The notes beneath the pieces are model-generated. The model did no database searches, was not told the DNA's origin, and saw nothing but the letters and a program-made list of their open reading frames with translations. The position numbers were made by a program, and so were the translations under genes. This document shows, piece after piece, positions 37,446 to 45,400 of a stretch of DNA of 45,917 nucleotides. How positions within the stretch are numbered: the first letter of the stretch is position 1; each line of letters opens with the position of its first letter. Origin of the DNA: an uncultured Clostridia bacterium (lineage in GTDB: Bacteria > Bacillota > Clostridia > Christensenellales > Borkfalkiaceae); NCBI GenBank assembly GCA_934272745.1, contig CAKQSI010000015.1, forward strand, positions 1 to 45,917, read 5' to 3'.

Positions 37446-39793
37446 GTACCCTGCACGACGCGGAAAATCTGCACTTCCCGTCCGGTTTTGGCGGAAACGT
37501 AAACGTAATACAGATCTTCGCCGGCGGTGCCGGAAAACTCGTAGCAAAGTTCCTCTTTGCCGCTGCCCAAGGGGGCAACGCACAGGCGCTTGGTTTTGAT
37601 CTCCAGCGTCTTGCTTGCAGTAGCTTCCGCCTCCGAAACGGTAAGACGGGGGAGCAGATCGGCGCGCTCATGGTGGTTCAGATAGTAAGAATACGCTTCC
37701 ATTCCGATGACCGTGCCGGTCGCTTTATCTACCTTTACTTTTACAAGATCGGGGTAGAGCACAACGCCGTCCTGTTCCGCCGCAAAGTTGACGGTGCATT
37801 CGCCGCGGAAAGAATCCGTCCAGACAGGCGTGAGGTCTTTCATGCCGATCTTACCGAGGAAGGCTGCCGCGGAATCGATGGCGTCGCGGTCGGTAAGACG
37901 TTCGTCGCCGCCGGTTTCTTCGGCGTCAAACAGCAAAAGTTTGCCGCCGATTTTGCTGATTTGCGCGTACAGTCCCCCGCCGTTTGCCATTTTCGCGGTA
38001 AATCCGTAGCAGGGTGTGTCGCTCGTCGCGGCTTCGCCGCTGTACATAATTTCAGTCAGCCCGTACTCCGAAAAATAGGCGCGCAGCAAGTCTTCGGCTT
38101 CCGTGCGTTCCACCGTTCTCCCTGTAATGCCGCGGGCGGAAGCGTTGTTTTCAATCGCGTCCGAAAACGGTCCGTCGTAGATCAGTTTGGGGAGCGTGGC
38201 GGAACTTTCGGACAGTTCGTTAAAGCCTTGGGAAAGGAAATTTGCCTCGCCTGCCGAAAGGTTGCGGAAGCGGAACTTTTTGCCCATCGTCCCCATGGTT
38301 TCCCCTGCGGAAGCTAACTTTTTCTTAAGCAGACGGTTGCTTTCCGCAAGCGTGCGCAGGCTGTCGCGTTCGGCGGGTCTCAGTTCGCCGTCCTCCAACT
38401 TCTTTTGCAGGTATTTCGCGTAGTCGCCGATCTGGTTCAGAAGCTTCGCCGCGGCAAAGCGGGATTCGTCCGAAAGGGGCAGTTCCTGCAGGCTGTTTTC
38501 GGCAAGTTCGGCTTCTACCGCAAGGTCGGTGGTCAGCGTGCGCGAAAGCGCGGGGGAGGTCGAAACCGAAAGTTTATTCAGGTTGGCGTCCACGTTATCG
38601 ACGTAACCGGTCAGTTCGTAAAAGGCACGCTCGTAAACGCGGTCAAGCGCCGCCATCTGCTTTTCCGAACGGACGAAATAAACCGTGAACAAAGAAGCGA
38701 GCGCTAAGGCGCTGACGCCGAGGGCGATGACCGCGGCAACCAGTCCCATGTTGGGATTTTTGCGGCGCGCGTCCCGTTTTTCGCTATGCGTATGCCCGTT
38801 TTCGCGCACGGAGCGGCGATTTTTACGTTCGGCTTTCCGCTTGGCTTTGAGACGGGCGCGCTCGGCTTTTTTCTCCGCGGCGGCGCGCTTTTTCGCAAGG
38901 CGCGTTTTCTTTTTCTCCTGTTTTTCGAGGGTGACGCGCGCTTTGCGTTCTTCTTTGCTTTCGTTTTTCAGCATTTCGCGGCGCTGCGCTTTCTTGCGGC
39001 GCAGGGCTTCCTTTTCCTTTTGCAGGACAAGGCGGTTTGCCGCTTTCTGCTTCTTCTCACTAAGTTTCTTTTCCTGTTTTTCCCGCACTTTTTCGGCGCG
39101 GCGCTCGGCTTTTTGCTTTTTCAGTTCGGCGCGCTTTTGGGCGATCGCCTGCTTTTTATTCGCCTTTTCTTCGGCTATCGCCTTTTTATTCTGCACTTTC
39201 GTTTCGTACCTTGCGAGTTTTTCGCCGGAAAGTTTTTCTCTCCTGCGTTTTTCCAGCATGGCGGCGCGTTTTTCGTGTTTCTTTCTGCGGAATTCTTTCT
39301 TCGCAATGCGGATTTCGGCGCGCTTCTGCTTGCGGAGCAAGGCGTTTTCTTTCCGTTTTTTTGCGTCCGCAAGTTTTTTTGCTTTCTTTTCTTCTTTGGT
39401 CATTTCAGGCTTCTTTCCCTTGGACTTTTTGTTTTCTTTTTTCATGGAAGAAGCGCGTGCCTTTGAAAAGTTGCCGCCCGCTTTTTCAGTAATTTTGTTC
39501 CTGTTTTTGCGGGACGTACCCCCGTTTTCGGTCTTTTTTACGGAAACCGTATCCGCTTTCGCGGCGGGTTTGTCGCTGCTGTGACTCTTCGCGGCAGTGC
39601 TTTGGGCGGATTTGCCGCCTTGCGCTTTTCCGCCTGTCGTTCCCGCCTTTTTTTCTGCCTTAACGGGCGCCGCTTTTTCTTGTGCGTTGTTCCCGATTTT
39701 GCGGGACGTATCCGCTTTTTTGGTCTTTTTTGCGGGAACGGACTGCTCCTTTTTTACGGCTTCCGCCGCCATATTCTTGTTTTCTTCCGTCAT
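37424..39793 (-). CDS. ypeB: YpeB with an ~350-residue basic N-terminal extension (789 aa)
   Basis: From about residue 350 the protein is a complete YpeB: a membrane helix (MGLVAAVIALGVSALALASL, about 349-372), the SEKQMAALDRVYERAFYELTGYVDNVD start of the YpeB domain, and PepSY-like repeats to residue 789 (CYGFTAKMANGGGLYAQISK, KATGTVIGMEAYSYYLNHH). YpeB partners SleB and is needed to keep the cortex-lytic enzyme stable in the spore. The first 349 residues are cytoplasmic, extremely rich in Lys, Arg, Glu and Ala, mostly predicted helix or coiled coil. Normal YpeB is about 450 residues. The ATG 39793 has a perfect AAGGAGG site and sits 12 bases after sleB, so the extension is genuinely translated. 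Confidence 0.92.
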   Translation of the reverse strand: MTEENKNMAAEAVKKEQSVPAKKTKKADTSRKIGNNAQEKAAPVKAEKKAGTTGGKAQGGKSAQSTAAKSHSSDKPAAKADTVSVKKTENGGTSRKNRNKITEKAGGNFSKARASSMKKENKKSKGKKPEMTKEEKKAKKLADAKKRKENALLRKQKRAEIRIAKKEFRRKKHEKRAAMLEKRRREKLSGEKLARYETKVQNKKAIAEEKANKKQAIAQKRAELKKQKAERRAEKVREKQEKKLSEKKQKAANRLVLQKEKEALRRKKAQRREMLKNESKEERKARVTLEKQEKKKTRLAKKRAAAEKKAERARLKAKRKAERKNRRSVRENGHTHSEKRDARRKNPNMGLVAAVIALGVSALALASLFTVYFVRSEKQMAALDRVYERAFYELTGYVDNVDANLNKLSVSTSPALSRTLTTDLAVEAELAENSLQELPLSDESRFAAAKLLNQIGDYAKYLQKKLEDGELRPAERDSLRTLAESNRLLKKKLASAGETMGTMGKKFRFRNLSAGEANFLSQGFNELSESSATLPKLIYDGPFSDAIENNASARGITGRTVERTEAEDLLRAYFSEYGLTEIMYSGEAATSDTPCYGFTAKMANGGGLYAQISKIGGKLLLFDAEETGGDERLTDRDAIDSAAAFLGKIGMKDLTPVWTDSFRGECTVNFAAEQDGVVLYPDLVKVKVDKATGTVIGMEAYSYYLNHHERADLLPRLTVSEAEATASKTLEIKTKRLCVAPLGSGKEELCYEFSGTAGEDLYYVYVSAKTGREVQIFRVVQGTEGTVLM

Positions 39794-39805
39794 AACGGCA
39801 CCTCC

Positions 39806-40519
39806 TTATTTGCAGAACACGTGATTACCGATGGTGACCACGGTGGGGCGGGAATAGATCCACGAACTGGTGGCCACCCGGGGATTGTAGTAGTACAGGC
39901 AGCCGTAGGTGGGATCCCAGCCGTTGATCGCGTCCTGCGCGGCGCGCTGGCAACTTGCGTTGGGGGCGAGGTTAATCTGTCCGTCGGAAACGGCGGTAAA
40001 CGCGCCCGACTGATAAATCACGCCGGAGATGGAGTTGGGGAAGGACGAGGACTTGACGCGGTTCAGCACTACGGCGCCGACCGCAACCTGTCCGGTGTAA
40101 GACTCTCCGCGCGCTTCCGCATAAATGATCCTGGCAAGCAGATACACGTCGGAACTGTTGTAACTTCCGCCGGTCGAACTCCCGACCGAAGAGGACGTGG
40201 AAGCGGACATGCCCAGCGCTTTCAAGGTGGCGTTGCCCACGATGCCGTCGGCGGTCAGTCCGTTTTTGCGTTGGAAGTATTTCACGGCGTTTTTGGTCTG
40301 CGTGCCGTAGATTCCGTCCACGGAGCCGCTGTAATACCCCCAGTTTTTGAGTTTCCTCTGAATGGTTTTTACCGTAGAACCCGTACTTCCGACTTTATAG
40401 ACGGCGGCGGGAACTGCGGCTGCCGCGTCGTGGTTTCTGCTTGCGATCAGGGCAACCGAGCCGGTCGCCGTCAGCGCAAACAAAAGCACGAGCGCGACGA
40501 TTCTGAAGTGTTTTTTCAT
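39806..40519 (-). CDS. sleB: Spore cortex-lytic enzyme SleB (237 aa)
   Basis: N-terminal signal or anchor (IVALVLLFALTATGSVALIA), then a PG_binding_1 domain at about residues 40-95 (STVKTIQRKLKNWGYYSGSVDG, TADGIVGNATLKAL), then the SleB hydrolase domain with the catalytic Glu135 in ARIIYAEARGESYTGQVAVG. It cleaves cortex peptidoglycan during germination as a lytic transglycosylase. The start ATG 40519 has GGAGG at a normal distance; the TTG four codons upstream does not. ypeB follows 12 bases later, the usual sleB-ypeB operon of spore formers. Confidence 0.95.
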   Translation of the reverse strand: MKKHFRIVALVLLFALTATGSVALIASRNHDAAAAVPAAVYKVGSTGSTVKTIQRKLKNWGYYSGSVDGIYGTQTKNAVKYFQRKNGLTADGIVGNATLKALGMSASTSSSVGSSTGGSYNSSDVYLLARIIYAEARGESYTGQVAVGAVVLNRVKSSSFPNSISGVIYQSGAFTAVSDGQINLAPNASCQRAAQDAINGWDPTYGCLYYYNPRVATSSWIYSRPTVVTIGNHVFCK

Positions 40520-40626
40520 TGCTTCCTCCAAAAATATCTTAAGGGGGAGTGGATTCCCGCCCTTAATTCGTAATTCAAAATCTTTTGTTTTTATATGGGT
40601 TGAAGCCGGACAAGGGTCTGCTCAGA

Positions 40627-40750
40627 CAAGCCGGAAGTGTTTTTGACTTTCCGAAAGCGCCGGCAGCGGTTTCCGCGCTTTGGACGGCGAAAGGTTGCCT
40701 CCCCGTTTCCGGGCAAGCCGGAAGTGTTTTTGACTTTCCGAAAGCGCCGG
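40627..40750. repeat. Exact 37-bp direct repeat, 87-bp period
   Basis: A 37-base sequence starting CAAGCCGGAAGTGTTTTTGA occurs exactly at 40627-40663 and 40714-40750, with unrelated sequence between. The unit can fold (CGGAAGT...ACTTTCCG, one bulge). The gap 40520-40887 has no other feature I can name. Confidence 0.92.
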
Positions 40751-40887
40751 AAAGTATTATCCGCGTTTCGTTTGAACTGCATCCGTCCGGCGCTACGGTG
40801 TGGAAAAAGGAATTCCTTTTTCTTTTCTGCCCGAAGCAGGGCGCCGGTCGGTAAAGCGAACCTTTGGCCGCCCGCTTTTCCGCGCGG

Positions 40888-41460
40888 TTATCCCTTGAAA
40901 TGCTCGTTCCAGAAATCGACGATGCGGCTGCGGTACTCAAAATCGCCGGACGTATCGCCGTTTTCGGAACCTTTCTCCGCAGTAAAGCAGAGGGGCGGAT
41001 AGACCACGCACCACCAGTTGCTGCCCTTGCCGCTGCCGAGATTGACGATGACGGCGTCGTAACAGCCTGCGGGGAGGGTTACCGTTTCGTAAGTCCGGGT
41101 AGGGAAGTTTTCCCGTCCGACGTGCGTTTTTGCCGTGTACGAAAATCCGTTCCGGGACAGAACGGCGCTTGCTACGGCGTCGATCCCGCGGCTATTTGCG
41201 CGCACGAGGGAGAGGGCTTCTTCCTTGCTTTTTGCGCCTTGCAGCACCGGGGTCAGGTAACGCACTACGGCGTCTTTCACGAGATACTTGACCTGCTGAT
41301 CGGAAAAGTCGTCGGAATCTGCCCGCACGTGAATGCGCAGGTAGTTTTCCGGGGAAAGGCGCTCCGTTATTCCGGCGGATTCCGCGGCGAAGATTCCGCA
41401 CGAGGAAAGTGCGCCGAGCGACAATATCAGTACCAGCACAGGTAAACATAATTTTTTCAT
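40888..41460 (-). CDS. spoIIR: Stage II sporulation protein R (190 aa)
   Basis: The segment NYLRIHVRADSDDFSDQQVKYLVKDAVVRYL is the SpoIIR signature, and the ending SGKGSNWWCVVYPPLCF is equally typical. SpoIIR is secreted from the forespore and triggers SpoIIGA to process pro-sigma-E in the mother cell. The signal LPVLVLILSLGALSSC ends in a lipobox-like LSSC at Cys21, so this SpoIIR may be lipid-anchored, whereas many are simply secreted. ATG 41460 has an AGAAGGAG site. Sigma-F control is expected but no sigma-F promoter was confidently seen. Confidence 0.93.
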   Translation of the reverse strand: MKKLCLPVLVLILSLGALSSCGIFAAESAGITERLSPENYLRIHVRADSDDFSDQQVKYLVKDAVVRYLTPVLQGAKSKEEALSLVRANSRGIDAVASAVLSRNGFSYTAKTHVGRENFPTRTYETVTLPAGCYDAVIVNLGSGKGSNWWCVVYPPLCFTAEKGSENGDTSGDFEYRSRIVDFWNEHFKG

Positions 41461-42002
41461 TTTCTCTTCTCCTTCTGGTTTAGGGAAAGGGGTTCGTTTC
41501 CTTTCCGCAAAGCGGGCAGTTTTGCTTTGGCGCGGCGGAATTTTTCAGCCGCAAAAGTCCGGGGAATAAAGCGCGTGTCGCAGACATTGCGCGATTTTTG
41601 CAGGACGTATGCCCGTTTTCGGTGCATTTGCCCCCTTTCGATTGCCTGCGGAATATCGGTTGCCCGTTTGCTTTTCAGACGGAACCGCCCGAAGATACGG
41701 GGAAATCGTGCCCCAAAATCGGCAAAACCGCTCGTTTACTAATATCTTTTCCTTTCCTTTATGGTTTTATACGGAAAATTCTGTCTTTTTTCACCTTTTT
41801 GCTTTATGGCGAGGAAAGAGGTGTGGAGGCGATTCTTGTTTTTTACAAAGGAAAGGGCGGGCGGCAAGCGGCGTAGCGGTGCTTCTTGTTTTACGAAACA
41901 GATGGCGCAGCGGCAGGCGGGAGAAAGCGCGTCCGTGCGCCGGACGAATTATGGGCGGAAGGCAAGCGAAAAATAAATACGCTTTCTGGCGGCAGTTGCC
42001 GT

Positions 42003-42034
42003 ACCGGGCGATATAACCGCACCGGACGATATAA
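42003..42034. repeat. 18-bp-period direct repeat
   Basis: ACCGGGCGATATAA (42003-42016) and ACCGGACGATATAA (42021-42034) differ at one base. Confidence 0.75.
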
Positions 42035-42071
42035 TTTTATAGCGGTTTTGACGACGTAATTATATACGGAG

Positions 42072-42171
42072 GCGACGGCACCTAAAAGGGGCGACGGAAC
42101 CCCAAAAGGGCGACGGAACCCAAAGGGCGGCAGCGCCCCAAAAGGCGACAGCCCTCCCGTATAAGCGACGG
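42072..42171. repeat. Short tandem array, six units of 17-20 bp
   Basis: Units starting GCGACGG, GCGACGG, GCGACGG, GCGGCAG, GCGACAG and GCGACGG begin at 42072, 42091, 42110, 42127, 42145 and 42165, most followed by a CCCCAAAAGG-like tail. The 990-base gap 41461-42450 otherwise holds only the repeat above and the promoter-operator region below; from 41461 to about 42000 I see nothing I can call. Confidence 0.8.
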
Positions 42172-42181
42172 ATACGCTGAA

Positions 42182-42210
42182 ATGCAAGCGTTTTCAGTAA
42201 ATTTGAAAAA
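42182..42210 (+). promoter_or_regulatory. CcpA/LacI-like operator upstream of the alpha-galactosidase promoter
   Basis: ATGCAAGCGTTTTCA (42182-42196) fits the cre consensus WTGNNANCGNWNNCA at every fixed position. The following TTTCAGTAAATTTGAAAAA (42192-42210) is exactly repeated at 42340-42358. Confidence 0.5.
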
Positions 42211-42214
42211 ACAC

Positions 42215-42243
42215 TTGACAAGAGCAGAAACGTGTGATAAACT
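42215..42243 (+). promoter_or_regulatory. Predicted promoter of the alpha-galactosidase gene
   Basis: TTGACA (42215-42220), 17-base spacer, TAAACT (42238-42243). The -10 box is weak (four of six), as expected for a regulated gene. It leaves a leader of about 200 bases. Confidence 0.6.
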
Positions 42244-42331
42244 GCAAAAGTAAAACGGTTTATCATCATAAAACTTCGTCTGTTTTCACCGCTTAATGTG
42301 AATATAAAATACAAACGTCTTCAATCTAAGG

Positions 42332-42358
42332 CTAAAACGTTTCAGTAAATTTGAAAAA
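42332..42358 (+). promoter_or_regulatory. LacI-family-like operator in the alpha-galactosidase leader
   Basis: CTAAAACGTTTCAG is nearly palindromic around ACGT, the core of LacI-family operators, and runs into the second copy of TTTCAGTAAATTTGAAAAA (42340-42358). Confidence 0.5.
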
Positions 42359-42450
42359 GCGGTTGCCGAAACGGGGGTAGCATAACGCAACTGCTTTTTA
42401 TGACAGGGGACGGAATCCCCGACAAAAAACGATGTTTTCAGGAGGTAAAA

Positions 42451-45400
42451 ATGAAAACGACTTTGCGCATTTTGCTGTGCGTACTGTTTGCGGCGTGTCT
42501 GTCGCTTGCGGCGGCAATTCCGCAGATGACCCGCGCCGAAGAATCGGTGTACGTCAGCGATCTAACCTGGACGGAGTGGAAAATGTACCAGTCCTCGTCC
42601 AAAAACCCGGCGTCGCCCTACGCGCCTAGTTTCAACCAGAACGAAGCGGGCGGCACGTTGACGATTGCGGGCAAAGCGTACGAAAAAGGCATTCGTATGC
42701 ACCCGGATACCGACGGAATCAGTTATATCACCTACGACGTTTCCGCCTATGACTATACCCGTTTTTCCGCAACGGTGGGCAAAGACAGCCTTGGCGGACC
42801 GGGAAACGTACAATTTTTCGTGTACGGCGATGGGGAAGACCTTGCCGAAAGTCCGCAGGTGCCTTTCGGCAGCGATTATAAAATCGAAGCGGATATTACC
42901 GGCGTAAAGGAACTGAAACTGGTCATCACGATGGGGGACGACGGCTACAGTGCGGACTCCGCCGCATTCGGCAATCCGCTGCTGGATTACGGCAAAGTTG
43001 CGCCGCGCCCGTCCGCAGAATTAGAGGAGGCACCGGAGATGACGGAAACCAAAACCACCGAAGAGCAATACCGCGCCTATCTCGCGCACCCCGAAACGCT
43101 GCCCGTTACCTTTACCTATGGCGGTGCGGCATATCGCGGTTTCCCCGCGGAAAGTTTTACGTTGACCGATACCCGGTCGGACGTTTCCGATCTTGTGGAA
43201 GAAAACGACCTGACGTTCGTTTTACGCGATACGTCCCTTGAAATCTGCGTCGAAACCGCTTGGTATCCGCAGCATAAGGCGTACGAATGGACGGTGTATT
43301 TTGTTAACCGCGGACTTACGGAAACCAAGCGGATCGCGGACCTGAACGCCGCCGATCTCTATTTTTACGGCACGAACGCTACCCTTTCCGGAACTTCCGG
43401 CGACTACGGCGGAAACTATCAGCCGTATACCGAAAAAATCAAATCCAAAACCATTACGAAGCAGAATAAATCCGGGCGCCCCACGCACAACGCGTTCCCG
43501 TACTTTCAGCTGGATTTCGGCGGAAAAGAGGGCGTGTTCTTCGCGCTCGGCTGGCCGGGAAACTGGAAGTCTTCGTTTGCGCCCTGCACGGTAAACGGCG
43601 CGCCGGGCGCGGTACACTGCGTCGCGGGGCAGTATAGCGTCGATACTACGCTTCTCCCCGGGGAAACACTGCGCTCGCCGCTGGCGTCGTTTGTGTTCTA
43701 CGAGGGGGACGGCGACGCCGCAACCAACGCCTGGCGGCGGTGGTATATCGACTGCAACATGCCGAAAGAGGAAAACGGCGACCCGAGAAAGCCCATTCTG
43801 ACCGCTTCCACTTCCTGGCTGTATGCCTGCATGACGACTGCGACCGAAAGCAATCAGATCGCGGCGATCAAGGAGTGGCTGGATAACGGCATTCCGCTCG
43901 ATTACTGGTGGATGGACGCCGGCTGGTACCTCGGCGCGGGCGACAAGACCATTACCGCGCTCGATCAGTCCGGAAACTGGAAGGTAGACGCTTCCCGCTT
44001 CCCGACGGAATTCAAAGCCATTTCCGACTATGCAAAAGAAAACGGCATGACCGGCACCATTTTGTGGTTTGAACCCGAACTCTTCCGCCTGTCGGTGGAA
44101 CAGATCATGGCAACCAATCCCGATTATAAGGCGGAATGGGTGCTCGGCAACCTTGCTCATAACGGAAAACTCAACGACTTCAGCAATCCCGAAATGGTAG
44201 ACTGGATCACGGAAATCGTGGTCAATATCCTGAAAAAGGGCGGCGTTACCGTCTATCGTCAGGACTTTAACGAAAGCCCGGGCGACGTCTGGCTGTCGCA
44301 CGATACCGAGGGCAGGACGGGCATTACCGAAAACAAATACGTGCAGGGCTACCTCGGTTATTGGGATACCTTGCTTGAAAGCGTGCCGGGGCTTTGGATC
44401 GACAACTGCGCTTCCGGCGGCGGACGGCTGGATCTGGAATCGATGAGAAGAAGCGTGCCGCTGCACCGTACCGATTCCGCCAGCCAGGAGTATACCAACA
44501 CGCAGGCGATGAGTCAGGCGCTTTTCAAGTGGATTCCCTACAGCGGAGGACCGACCAACGACGCCGCAGCCACGCCTATCACGAAATACGGCATCCGCAG
44601 TTGTTTTGCACAGTCGATGACGCTGAACTTCGACCCGGGGAATCAAAATCTCAACTGGCAACTCCTGCAGGGGCTGGTAGAGGAATGGAATATCATCAAG
44701 GACTTCTACTATGCGGACTATTACGAACTGCTTCCCGTCACGCGGGACGACGCCGATTTTACCGCGTGGGAATTCTTCGATCCCGCCAAAAACGCCGGGT
44801 TTATGCAGGTATTCCGCCACAAGGGAAGCGATAAATCCGTCACCTTAAAGGTGAAAGGTTTAGACCCCGAAAAGACCTATTACATTACGGACTTCGACGG
44901 CAAAAACGATATTTCCGCCACGGGTGCGGAACTTGCCGCGGGTTATACCGTAACGCTTGCCAAAAATTCCGCCGCCACGCTGTATATCGGCAGCGAAAAA
45001 ATCGCGCTGCCCGATTACGGTCCCGAAACGGGCGAGGAAGACGAGGGCACGCTGATCGAGCCGGATACCGAGATTCCCGACGGGGCGATTTATCTTTCCG
45101 ATCTGGAGTGGAAAAGTTGGGTCATGTATCAGTCCTCTTCGGATAACCCCGCTTCTCCCTACGCGCCCAGCCGCGACAGCGACGAATACGGCGGAACGCT
45201 CACCATCGGCGCTTATCCGTTTGCCAAAGGGCTGCGTTCGCACGTGGACGGAACGCTTGGTTACTGCGACTTCGTTTACGATATTTCCGGTCTGGACGTG
45301 GATTACTTCCGGGCGGTCGTCGGCAGAGAAAACCGCGGCGGTTCCGGTTGGGGCGGCGTCAGTTTCTTTGTGGAAGTGGACGGAAAACGCGTCATGACCA

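Noticed and set aside
38685..39584. Plus-strand hydrophobic open frame (Phe/Ser/Ala-rich) opposite ypeB
   Set aside because: It is the complement of the Lys/Glu/Arg-rich YpeB extension, whose codons read as Phe, Leu and Ser on the other strand.
41609..42016. Plus-strand open frame of 135 codons before the alpha-galactosidase gene
   Set aside because: Lacks a ribosome site and has an irregular composition.
42072..42171. CRISPR array
   Set aside because: Units are directly adjacent, short and degenerate, with no unique spacers and no cas genes in the window.
43222..44820. Minus-strand open frame of 532 codons over the alpha-galactosidase gene
   Set aside because: The plus-strand frame carries the catalytic motifs and a signal peptide; the antisense frame has no recognisable feature.
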